Assembly (NCBI RefSeq): GCF_001027285.1
Contig: NZ_CP011509.1
Location: 3,852,501-3,916,500 of the forward strand
DNA length: 64,000 bases
Direction of reading: 5' to 3'
DNA from: Archangium gephyra
Lineage (GTDB): Bacteria > Myxococcota > Myxococcia > Myxococcales > Myxococcaceae
Shown: one piece after another, positions 31,134 to 38,405 of the stretch
Layout: every line of letters starts with the position of its first letter
How positions within the stretch are numbered: the stretch's first letter is position 1
Position numbers and translations under genes: made by a program
The notes under the pieces: model-generated
The model's database searches: none
Seen by the model: only the letters and a program-made list of their open reading frames with translations
What the model was told of the DNA's origin: nothing

Positions 31134-31744
31134 CGCTGGCCGGCGGGCTTCTGGGTTGCCTTCTCCTGCTGGCGGATGGGGCCGCGGCCGCGGACACCCG
31201 CCCGCAGTCTTCCCTTCGAGGTCAACACATGGCGCGCTGGAACGAGTCTCCGGAATGGGCGCGGTACAAGACGTACTACCAGCAGATCCGTGACGTGAAG
31301 AGTGTCTCCCAACTCGAGACACTCACGGCGCGCGTCGCTGATTTCGGGCCCGGGCTGCAGAAGGTGTTTCCTGGCAACGAGGCCCTGGCGAGGGAGCTCG
31401 TCCAAATTCTCCTGGACCAGTTGGGCAACAAGCGGCGGATGCTCCGTCAGCCTCGGGGACGCGGGCCACGCCCCGACTGGGGCGAGGAACTGGAGCGCTA
31501 TGCCGCCGCCCTGGGTCACGAACTCCACGCCCTGCGGGGTCTGCGGCAGCTTGGGGGCGGGGAGCCCTGGCTCGACGAGGTGCTCGTCCCGGCCATGCGC
31601 TACAGCCGGTCGGTGGTCGAGTCCCGCCTCCTCCTGGTGGAGCGGGAGAGCCTCGGCGCTTCCAGGGAAGCCTTGCTCACCCAGGCCAGGGCGCTGTTGC
31701 GCGACGTGGACGCGGAGCTGGGGCCGCCCCCTCCGAAGCCGTGA
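31124..31744 (+). CDS. Small exported protein, candidate periplasmic immunity or partner
   Basis: A 206-residue protein with a clear signal peptide: hydrophobic residues 2-18, cleavage near GAAAADT. The mature part is almost entirely helical and charged, rich in Arg/Glu/Leu, and ends in a Pro-rich tail. ATG 31124 overlaps the upstream stop by 10 nt (ATGtaccTGA), a sign of translational coupling. If the metallopeptidase acts in the periplasm, an exported co-translated protein of this size would fit an immunity role. This is inference from gene order, not from homology. It ends 3 nt before the convergent DUF2169 gene. Confidence 0.72.
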   Translation: MYLTLAGGLLGCLLLLADGAAAADTRPQSSLRGQHMARWNESPEWARYKTYYQQIRDVKSVSQLETLTARVADFGPGLQKVFPGNEALARELVQILLDQLGNKRRMLRQPRGRGPRPDWGEELERYAAALGHELHALRGLRQLGGGEPWLDEVLVPAMRYSRSVVESRLLLVERESLGASREALLTQARALLRDVDAELGPPPPKP

Positions 31745-31747
31745 GCC

Positions 31748-32767
31748 TCAGGCAGGGGTCGCATGGACGTCGACGCACCGGATGTCCAGGAACCGGCGCG
31801 TGCACGGGACCGCCGCGCGCCAGGTCAGTAGCAGGCGCCGTGAATCCGGTTCGAGAACGACGGTGTCGAGCACGGCGGTGTGTCTGGCCCGGAGCTCGGA
31901 AAAGCGAGCTTCCACCTCCACATGGAAGCGGGGCAGGTGGAAGGCCGCCTGCCCTTCGGGAGTGACATTCAGGAGCCGGACGGGCTCGCCCCCCTGCAGG
32001 TGCTGGGGACTCACCAGTTCCGGGAAGGCCGCGTTGTGGAATCGCTCGTCGAAGTCCTCGGGAAGCAGGGGGCTGCGCTCCTGCTCCCATGCAGCATCAT
32101 GGGTGCCCGCGAACCGCTGCCGTGGCATCCAGTCCCGCCCGATGAAGCCCAGGCCCACGGGGGCCGGCCTGTCCTTCCAATGGGTGATGGGCGAGCCGGG
32201 CCGCTCCAGGTTGGGGAGTGACAGGCCTTCCAGCCGCTTCGCGTCGCCGTGAGCACAATAGCCCGTGCCCACTGGGTTTCGCGGCTCCCCCGAGTGCTTC
32301 GCGGCGTCCGCATGGGTCAGGTCCATTCCACCGAAGGCGCGCTCATACACCAGCGGGAGCGTTCGGAAAGCCTCTGGGGAGGTGGGCCGCCACAGTCCCA
32401 TCATCCGCTGCCAGCGCCTGTCACCCACCACGCGGAGCACACACTGCACGGGGCCGACCCGAAGTCCCACGTCGAGCGTGGTGGCTGTCTTCCCGCCCGG
32501 GACATGCGCGCTTCCCACCAGCGCTACGTCCGTCCCCGGCTTGCGCGGGCAGGCGTCCGCCGCATAGCGGAGGCTGGAGCTTCCTGGCTCACCGTGGAAG
32601 GTGTCGGCGTGCAGGATGGGCACCGGCTCGCCTGCTGGAACGGGGACGCCCCTGTCCTTCCAGCAGAACGTTCCTTTGATGACGACGACCGCGTAGTCGT
32701 CTCCCTGCTTGTCCTGGACCGGAACGAGGGCCACTTCGAAAGCCGTCTTGTTGCGCACCTCCAGCAT
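31748..32767 (-). CDS. DUF2169 protein, type VI secretion adaptor family
   Basis: A 339-residue protein matching the DUF2169 family: the start NKTAFEVALVPVQDKQGDDY, the middle FGGMDL ... NPVGTGYC, and the signature AGTHDAAWEQERSPLLPEDFD. Members sit next to PAAR-like or spike proteins of type VI secretion systems and help to load effectors. It is the last gene of a minus-strand set after the ketosynthase-like and DUF4150 genes, with 22 nt to the latter. No structural type VI genes (sheath, baseplate, ClpV) lie in the window, so this is an orphan cargo island using a machine encoded elsewhere. Confidence 0.88.
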   Translation of the reverse strand: MLEVRNKTAFEVALVPVQDKQGDDYAVVVIKGTFCWKDRGVPVPAGEPVPILHADTFHGEPGSSSLRYAADACPRKPGTDVALVGSAHVPGGKTATTLDVGLRVGPVQCVLRVVGDRRWQRMMGLWRPTSPEAFRTLPLVYERAFGGMDLTHADAAKHSGEPRNPVGTGYCAHGDAKRLEGLSLPNLERPGSPITHWKDRPAPVGLGFIGRDWMPRQRFAGTHDAAWEQERSPLLPEDFDERFHNAAFPELVSPQHLQGGEPVRLLNVTPEGQAAFHLPRFHVEVEARFSELRARHTAVLDTVVLEPDSRRLLLTWRAAVPCTRRFLDIRCVDVHATPA

Positions 32768-32789
32768 GGATGTTCGGGGCCTTCGCCCG

Positions 32790-33287
32790 TCAGTCCTCTT
32801 CTTCTTCGATGATCTGCATCTGGGTGACGTCCCACTCCTGGTCCGACGCCTGTTCCTGCATGGGGGGAATGACCACCAGGGGTGGTTGCACCTCGGGGAA
32901 CGGAGGCGTGTTGGGGGCGGAGCCCTTGTTCTGAAGCATCATGTCCCCCAGGCGGGCGACATTCTTGCCTTCGACGATGACGTCGAAGGAGTAGTTGATG
33001 AACTCGGCCTTGCCCTTGATCGTGCCGGAGGCGACTCCACCCGCGGAGCCCGCTTCATCCCCGGTGCTGGTGGAGAACACGGAGCCCTTGAGCATGACGG
33101 GGTTGCCATCCATGGAGACCGAGCTGCTGCCCTGGGCGGTGTCCGAGGACTTCGCGACGTTGGGGTAGGGAATGGGGATGGGGCCCGCGGGGGAGGGCGT
33201 CTTGCAGACATCCGGAAAAGCGGTGGCTACGCCTCCGCTGTCCTTGTGGACCACCGTCCGCATGTTGACGTTGACCTTGGCTCCCAT
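32790..33287 (-). CDS. DUF4150 (PAAR-like) protein
   Basis: A 165-residue protein of the DUF4150 PAAR-like type. It has the conserved VATAFPDVCKTPSP and PIPIPYPNVAKSSD segments, then a glycine-rich stretch GNPVMLKGSVFSTSTGDEAGS. The tail is acidic (EEEED end). PAAR-like proteins cap the type VI secretion spike and are the usual carrier for effectors. It has no fused toxin domain, so its cargo must be encoded separately; the metallopeptidase at 28813 is the obvious candidate nearby. It is followed within 22 nt by the DUF2169 gene, the usual pairing. Confidence 0.88.
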   Translation of the reverse strand: MGAKVNVNMRTVVHKDSGGVATAFPDVCKTPSPAGPIPIPYPNVAKSSDTAQGSSSVSMDGNPVMLKGSVFSTSTGDEAGSAGGVASGTIKGKAEFINYSFDVIVEGKNVARLGDMMLQNKGSAPNTPPFPEVQPPLVVIPPMQEQASDQEWDVTQMQIIEEEED

Positions 33288-33311
33288 ACGGCCTCCTGGC
33301 TTTCGGAATTC

Positions 33312-34385
33312 TCAGGGTACAGCGTGCGCGGCCCGCAGAAGCAGGGCCGTCCTCGAGTCGTCGTCCGAGGCGACCCAGACGAGCGCGACGGGCGCGGGGG
33401 CGTGACGGCGGGAGAAGGCATGGCAGGCGCTCGCCATGAGGATGGCCGTCATCGCGGTGCCCGCATCCCCCATCCTGTCTGCGGGGTGCTGGAGCTTGCG
33501 CGTGGCCTTCAGCGACTTCGCCAGGCGTGCCTGGACGAGGCCCCACTCCCGCGCTCGGTAGCTCTCCCCATTCAGGTTGCAGAGCGTCCATTCACCAATC
33601 GCCTCGCCCCATCCCGCGCGTAGCAGGGGATGGAGGGCCTGACACAACCCCGCACCGGTGCTCCATCGCCCGGAGTCCACCGCGACGGGCTCGGTTCCCG
33701 CGGCCATGGGGCCCACCACTCCTCGGAGGGGGACGCCGCGTGCCTCCGCCGTGCGCCGGTGCTCCAGCAGGAGCGCGCATGCGGCCTCTCCTGGAATGAA
33801 GCCGTCCACGTTACGCGGGCTGTGGAGGCGGCGGGCCTTGTCGAGCCAGGTCAGCCGGTCGACGGAGAGGTAGGAGTCCAGCGCCAGCAAGATGCAGAAG
33901 CGGATGCTTCGGTTCGCCAGGAGCATTCTCGCCTGCTCCACCAGCATCATCACTCCCGCCGCGCCCGCTTCCAGGGTGACCACCTTGCCCCAGTCTCCGA
34001 CCCCTGAGCAGCGGAACAGTTCCCGGGCGAAGCGCTGCGAGAGTGCCCAGCCAGAGACGGCCGGATCCGGAAGGGGGAGCGCCAGCAGCAGGGCGCCTTC
34101 ACTGACATCCCTGCGCGAGAGCTTCGAGTCGGAGAACAGGCCCTGAAGGGCAGGCAGGGCCAGGCGCAGCAGTCGCTGGCTTCCTTCCAGGTCGTCCTCC
34201 AGCCCCGGGACCACTCCGGCCCTCAGGATATTCGCGTCCTCCTCCACCTCCATGTCCTCGGGGGGAGGAAGGCAGCGGTACGCGGCATGAAGGGAGATGC
34301 GGGTGATGCCCGCGCGAATCGAGGCGCACGCCTGGGCGGCCGTCATTCCGATGGGGCAACAGAGCCCCATCCCACTGACTACCAT
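33312..34385 (-). CDS. Ketosynthase-like protein lacking the active-site Cys, in the type VI cargo operon
   Basis: A 357-residue beta-ketoacyl-synthase-fold protein (VSGMGLCCPIGMTA start, GFIPGEAACALLLE, and MGDAGTAMTA near the end). The nucleophile region that normally reads ACSS is EAGAAGV here, so the catalytic Cys is absent. The first His motif is replaced by LNGESYRAREWG. It is probably not a condensing enzyme. Similar inactive ketosynthase-like proteins occur beside DUF2169/DUF4150 genes, where a binding role is likely. The start is uncertain: ATG 34385 opens the conserved fold, but an in-frame TTG at 34469, just after the stop of a 65-codon open frame, would add 28 residues. Confidence 0.75.
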   Translation of the reverse strand: MVVSGMGLCCPIGMTAAQACASIRAGITRISLHAAYRCLPPPEDMEVEEDANILRAGVVPGLEDDLEGSQRLLRLALPALQGLFSDSKLSRRDVSEGALLLALPLPDPAVSGWALSQRFARELFRCSGVGDWGKVVTLEAGAAGVMMLVEQARMLLANRSIRFCILLALDSYLSVDRLTWLDKARRLHSPRNVDGFIPGEAACALLLEHRRTAEARGVPLRGVVGPMAAGTEPVAVDSGRWSTGAGLCQALHPLLRAGWGEAIGEWTLCNLNGESYRAREWGLVQARLAKSLKATRKLQHPADRMGDAGTAMTAILMASACHAFSRRHAPAPVALVWVASDDDSRTALLLRAAHAVP

Positions 34386-34809
34386 GTCGTCGGCTCGGTG
34401 GATGGCCTCCCCCCTTCCTCTCCACGCGGCTGCGCGGCTCAGCTTGCGGGAGGCCGCAACGAATAGCAACGGCCTCTACCCGGCCGCAGGACTCATGGAG
34501 TAGGGGCAGAGAACCTGCTGGTAGTCGCGCTCCGTGCAGCGCGGAAGAAGAAGACAGGGCTCAAAACCGCCCTTGGCAAGTTGCTCACGCCGCATGAACT
34601 CCAGGCCGTGCTGGAGGTTGAAGATGCCCAACTCGAAGCGCGAGTCCGGCAGTTCGTGGAGAAGCGGAGGCACACACCGGACTGGTGGATGCCAGGGCTC
34701 GCCGCTCTTCGTCTGGGGAGGCGTCCTGGAGGATTGCCCGGGTTGTGCCCACGGGCAGGGGAGGGCAAAAGAAAAGGGCGCCAGACTTGCGTCTGACGCC
34801 CTCTTTCAG
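34386..34809. other. Stretch without a confident gene before tRNA-Asn
   Basis: No recognised gene is seen here. A 65-codon minus-strand open frame (34476-34673, GTG start) ends just before the alternative start of the ketosynthase-like gene. It contains EPCLLLPRCTERDYQQVLCPYS; it may be a small gene or a remnant. The terminator of the tRNA lies at the right end of this stretch. Confidence 0.4.
34767..34801 (-). terminator. Intrinsic terminator of tRNA-Asn
   Basis: On the minus strand an 11-bp stem with one G-U pair (34791-34801 with 34776-34786) closes a GCAA loop. It is followed by a U-rich run (ttttctttt, 34775-34767). It starts 9 nt after the tRNA 3' end. Confidence 0.85.
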
Positions 34810-34882
34810 CTCCCCGACGTGGACTCGAACCACGGACCTAGTGATTAACAGTCACCCGCTCTACCGGCTGAGCTATCGGGGA
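34810..34882 (-). tRNA. tRNA-Asn (GTT anticodon)
   Basis: A 73-nt cloverleaf on the minus strand. The acceptor stem is TCCCCGA/TCGGGGA, with discriminator G. The D-arm is GCTC-AGCCGGTA-GAGC. The anticodon loop is CTGTTAA with anticodon GTT. The T-arm has GGTTCGAGTCC. CCA is not encoded. It is a stand-alone gene with its own promoter (34933-34961) and terminator (34767-34801). Confidence 0.97.
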
Positions 34883-34932
34883 ATATGTCCGCTGCGCGTC
34901 GGCCGGTGTGGACCGCCGCGACAACGAGGTGC

Positions 34933-34961
34933 TTTCTAAAGAACGGAGTCCGTCCTGTCAA
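34933..34961 (-). promoter_or_regulatory. Sigma-70-type promoter of tRNA-Asn
   Basis: On the minus strand TTGACA (34961-34956) and TAGAAA (34938-34933) are separated by exactly 17 bp. Transcription would start near 34926, about 44 nt before the mature tRNA. The -35 box lies over the first codons of the divergent methyltransferase gene (start 34955). Confidence 0.8.
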
Positions 34962-36220
34962 CATCCCGTTTCGACCCGCTCTCCCGGCTTCGCTCGGTTC
35001 CCTGGTCGGCGCTCGATGGAATCGCCCCCCTCGCCGCCGAGGCCCTCTCCCTCATCCTCTTGGGCAGCCCCGCGGAACGGGTGCTCGACCGCACCCTCCG
35101 GGCCCACCGCGACCTCTCCCGCGACCAGCGCCAGGCCCTCGCCGAGTCCCTCTTCAACGTCGGCCTCTGGCGCCGCCGGCTCGGCTTCCTCCTCGGAAAC
35201 CCGGACGCGCCCCCCTCCGCGCTCCTCTTCGCCTTCCTCCATGGGCTCGCCGAGGTGCCCGCCGGGGAGGCCGCCCGGTTCTCCGGCCTCGGGGCTCCGC
35301 TGCCCCTGGCCTCCGGGGAGCCCCCGTCGCTCGCCCTCCGGTACTCGTTGCCCGACTGGCTCGCCGAGCACTTCTCCCGCGAGCTCGGCCCCGCCGCCGA
35401 GGACTTCTGCGCCCACCTCAACGTCCCCGGTCCCATCACGCTCCGGGTGAATCCCCTGCGCACCTCTCGTGAAGCCCTGGAGCAACGTCTGCGCTCCGAG
35501 GGCGTCGAGACCCGGCCCGGTGCGCTCAGCCCCCTCGCGCTCCACGTCGTGGGCCCCAGGCCCAACCTCTACGGGCTCGACTCCCTCCGGGAGGGCCTCT
35601 TCGAGGTCCAGGACGAGGGCAGTCAGCTGCTCGGCCTGCTCGTCGAGGCGCGGCCCGGGGAGAGCGTGCTCGACCTGTGCGCCGGAGCCGGAGGCAAGAC
35701 GCTCCAGCTCTCCGCCGCCATGGAGAACCGGGGCAGGCTCCTCGCGTACGACCCGGATGCCGGGCGGCTCGACCGGCTCCTGCAGCGCTGCTCCCGGGCG
35801 GGTGTCTCGAACGTCCAGGTACTCCGCGCGCCGCCGGAGGGGATGCAGGTGGACCGGGTGCTGGTGGATGCCCCGTGCTCGGAGCTGGGCTCCCTGCGCC
35901 GGGGGCCCGATGCGCGCTTCCGTCTCGAGCCCACCTCCCTGTCCGAGCTGCCTCGGGTGCAACGCGAGCTCCTCGCGCGCGCGGGCCGCCTCGTGCGTCC
36001 GGGGGGCCGGGTGGTCTACGCGACCTGCACCGTCAATCGCGCGGAGAACGAGGAGGTGGTCCTCGGGTTCCTGCGCGAGTCGCCCGGATTCCGGCGCGTG
36101 CCTCCCGGGGTGGGGTGGTTGGACCCGTCCTGTGTCCGCGAGGGCTTCCTGTTCTGTGCTCCCCATTCGCAGGGGACCGATGGGTTCTTCGCCGCCGTGC
36201 TCGAGCGGGGCGAGGGGTAG
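34955..36220 (+). CDS. RsmB/Sun-type 16S rRNA (cytosine-5) methyltransferase
   Basis: A 421-residue S-adenosylmethionine-dependent enzyme of the NOL1/NOP2/Sun family. It has an N-terminal helical NusB-like domain (1-150), an SAM motif LDLCAGAGGKTLQLS, the Cys motif DAPCSELGSLRRGPDARFR and the second Cys motif ATCTVNRAENE. The family makes m5C967 in 16S rRNA. The frame stays open and reads as a proper NusB-like start (STSRFDPLSRLRSVPWSALDG) back to a TAA at 34937. No ATG, GTG or TTG occurs between that TAA and TTG 35060. CTG 34955 with GGAG six bases upstream is therefore proposed as the start. TTG 35060 would remove 35 conserved-looking residues. Confidence 0.85.
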   Translation: MSTSRFDPLSRLRSVPWSALDGIAPLAAEALSLILLGSPAERVLDRTLRAHRDLSRDQRQALAESLFNVGLWRRRLGFLLGNPDAPPSALLFAFLHGLAEVPAGEAARFSGLGAPLPLASGEPPSLALRYSLPDWLAEHFSRELGPAAEDFCAHLNVPGPITLRVNPLRTSREALEQRLRSEGVETRPGALSPLALHVVGPRPNLYGLDSLREGLFEVQDEGSQLLGLLVEARPGESVLDLCAGAGGKTLQLSAAMENRGRLLAYDPDAGRLDRLLQRCSRAGVSNVQVLRAPPEGMQVDRVLVDAPCSELGSLRRGPDARFRLEPTSLSELPRVQRELLARAGRLVRPGGRVVYATCTVNRAENEEVVLGFLRESPGFRRVPPGVGWLDPSCVREGFLFCAPHSQGTDGFFAAVLERGEG

Positions 36221-36227
36221 GCGGGCA

Positions 36228-36267
36228 GGCACCCTCACCCTGGCCCTCCCACGGGGGAGGGGGGAGG
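36228..36267. repeat. C/G hairpin element, relative of the 41322-41457 repeat
   Basis: Begins CACCCTCACCCTGGCCCTCC and folds back through GGGGGAGGG. Its left end closely matches the arm at 41423-41440. It lies just after the methyltransferase stop and may act as a terminator. Confidence 0.5.
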
Positions 36268-36303
36268 TTGTCCCTCGGACATGGCGTGCTCGTAGCCCGA
36301 GAC

Positions 36304-37233
36304 ATGCGCGCCCCCGGTGCTATGAAGGCGCCCGTGCGTTGGCTCAAGCCCCCCTTGCTGCGTCCTCGCGACACCGTCCACATCGTCGCCCCCGCCGGTC
36401 CCTTCGACCCGCCTACCTTCGAGGTCGGTCTCGGCGTCATCGCCCAGCGTTACTCCCCCGTGTTCCAGCCGGACCTGTACGAGGCCTGGCGCTACCTCGC
36501 CGGTCCTGATTCGCGCCGGGCCGCGGAGCTGACCCGGGCCCTCACCGACTCCAACGCCCGCGCCATCTTCTGTGCCCGGGGGGGTTACGGCGTCATGCGC
36601 CTGCTCCCCTCGCTCCCGCTCACGGACATGGTCCCCACGGCGTTCGTCGGCTTCTCCGACCTCACCGCGCTGCACCTGCCCCTCCAGGGGCTTGGCCGCG
36701 TCACCATCCACGGGCCCGTCGTCACCCACCTGGGCAAGCAGCCTCCCGAGGTCCAGGAGTACCTCTTCCGGCTGCTCGAGTCCCCCGAGCCTCCGCCGGC
36801 CCTCGAGGGCAAGGCCTCCTACGTCCCCGGTGTCGTCGAGGGCCCGCTGCTTGGCGGCAACCTCTCCGTCCTCTCCCGGCTGCTGGGCACGCCCTACATG
36901 CCGCCGCTCGACGGGGCCATCCTCCTGCTCGAGGACGTGGGCGAGGCCCCCTACCGGATTGATCGCATCTGGACGCACCTGCGGCTGGCGGGCGTCTTCG
37001 ACAAGGTGCGTGGCCTCGTGCTCGGGGACTTCACCGACTGCGAGCAGAAGAACGCCCCCTACAGTGCCGAGGAAGTGCTCCGCTCGCTCGCCGAGGAGAC
37101 GGGCCTGCCGTGCGCCGCTGGCTTCCCCATCGGCCACGGCATTCCCAACTACCCCGTCGCCCTCGGCACCCAGGTGCGGTTGGATGCCGGCGTGGCCCGC
37201 CTCACCTTCCTGGAAGGAGCGGTGCAGGCATGA
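36304..37233 (+). CDS. ldcA: Murein LD-carboxypeptidase
   Basis: A 309-residue cytoplasmic LD-carboxypeptidase that removes D-Ala from murein tetrapeptides during wall recycling. The catalytic triad is visible: Ser118 in VGFSDLTAL, Glu210 in LLEDVGEAPYRIDR and His278 in PIGHGIPN. The RGGYGVMRLL segment is typical of the family. ATG 36304 is the first start; a second in-frame ATG lies 18 bases later. The next gene starts inside its stop (ATGA at 37230), and that gene in turn overlaps mpl, so the three are one translationally coupled unit. The tripeptide made by LdcA is the substrate that Mpl religates to UDP-MurNAc. Confidence 0.92.
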   Translation: MRAPGAMKAPVRWLKPPLLRPRDTVHIVAPAGPFDPPTFEVGLGVIAQRYSPVFQPDLYEAWRYLAGPDSRRAAELTRALTDSNARAIFCARGGYGVMRLLPSLPLTDMVPTAFVGFSDLTALHLPLQGLGRVTIHGPVVTHLGKQPPEVQEYLFRLLESPEPPPALEGKASYVPGVVEGPLLGGNLSVLSRLLGTPYMPPLDGAILLLEDVGEAPYRIDRIWTHLRLAGVFDKVRGLVLGDFTDCEQKNAPYSAEEVLRSLAEETGLPCAAGFPIGHGIPNYPVALGTQVRLDAGVARLTFLEGAVQA

Positions 37234-38405
37234 GCAGCCACCCCATCGCCAACCTCCAGGTCCTCCTGGAGGAGTCCGTGACCTTCGGCATCTTCCCGGC
37301 AGCGCAGGCCGTGGTGATGCACCGGGGGGTCCAGGTCTTTGGCGGGGTGGCCGGCAACGTCACGGGAGACACCCGCTTCGACCTGGCCTCCGTCACCAAG
37401 GTGCTCTGCACCACTGCGCTCTTCCTGCGCTTCTGGACCGAGGGCAAGGTCGGTCCCGAGACGCCCGTGGTCCGTTTCTTCCCGGGCTCGCCGGTGGGGG
37501 AGGCGGGCGCCACGGTGGCGGACCTGCTCTACCACCGCTCGGGCCTGCCGCCCTTCGTGCCCTTCTTCGCCCAGGCGCTCACCGCCCACCCGGAGCTGCT
37601 CGACCCGGCCTGCCCCGCGGCCACCCGTACCCGCGTCCGCGACGAGATCCTCCAGGCCGCCGCGGCCACGCCCCTCGCGGCCCCACTGCGCACCCGCACC
37701 GCCTACAGCGACGTGGGCTTCATCCTGCTCGGGGAGATCCTCTCCCGCGTGGGCGGCGCGTCCCTGGACGTCCTCTTCTCGCGCCATGTCGCCGAGCCGC
37801 TCGGCCTGTCCGCGCGCTTCCACCGGCTCACCGACTTCCCCGCCGATGGCCGGGTCGCGCCCACCGGAGCCACCCGTCCGCGCGAGCCCGCTCCCGGTCA
37901 GGAGGGCATGTGGGGCGAGCTCCCCTCGCGTGCCTCGGTGCCCGGCGAGGTGGACGATGACAATGCCTGGGTGATGGACGGAGTCAGCGGCCATGCCGGC
38001 CTCTTCGGCACCGCGGTGGATGTGGCCCGCTTCGGCCAGGCCATCCTCGCCGGGTGCGCGGGGGCGCCCTCGTTCGCGCCCGCGCCCCTCTGGCACCGGG
38101 CGCTCGCGCATGATCCGCTCGTGGAGGGCAGCACGCGCTCCATGGGCTTCGACACGCCCTCCCAGGGCCAGTCCAGCGCGGGCCACTACATCGGCGATAC
38201 GCCACCGGGAGCGGTGGGCCACCTGGGCTTCACCGGTACCAGTCTCTGGGTGGACCTGCGCCGCTCCCTCGTGGTGGCGCTCGTCACCAACCGCGTGGCC
38301 CACGGCCGCAAGGAAGTCCGCATCCGTGAATTCCGTCCCTTCTTCCACAACCTCGTCGTGGAAGCACTCGGCCTCAACGACCTGACCCCGAAAGCTCATG
38401 GCTGA
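37230..38405 (+). CDS. Class C beta-lactamase-type serine hydrolase in murein recycling cluster
   Basis: A 391-residue serine hydrolase of the beta-lactamase/penicillin-binding fold. The nucleophile motif SxxK is Ser54-Val-Thr-Lys57 (DLASVTK). The second motif is YSD (TAYSDVGFILLGE), and the third region is HLGFTGTS. It has no signal peptide, so it probably acts in the cytoplasm, unlike true class C beta-lactamases. It lies between ldcA and mpl with overlaps at both ends, which suggests action on a muropeptide, an amide or an ester in the same recycling route. The exact substrate cannot be read from the sequence. Confidence 0.87.
   Translation: MSSHPIANLQVLLEESVTFGIFPAAQAVVMHRGVQVFGGVAGNVTGDTRFDLASVTKVLCTTALFLRFWTEGKVGPETPVVRFFPGSPVGEAGATVADLLYHRSGLPPFVPFFAQALTAHPELLDPACPAATRTRVRDEILQAAAATPLAAPLRTRTAYSDVGFILLGEILSRVGGASLDVLFSRHVAEPLGLSARFHRLTDFPADGRVAPTGATRPREPAPGQEGMWGELPSRASVPGEVDDDNAWVMDGVSGHAGLFGTAVDVARFGQAILAGCAGAPSFAPAPLWHRALAHDPLVEGSTRSMGFDTPSQGQSSAGHYIGDTPPGAVGHLGFTGTSLWVDLRRSLVVALVTNRVAHGRKEVRIREFRPFFHNLVVEALGLNDLTPKAHG

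Noticed and set aside
34581..34940. Plus-strand open frames over tRNA-Asn (with SNHGPSD- and TRTTDLV-like stretches)
   Set aside because: These are the well-known false proteins made by translating across a tRNA gene.
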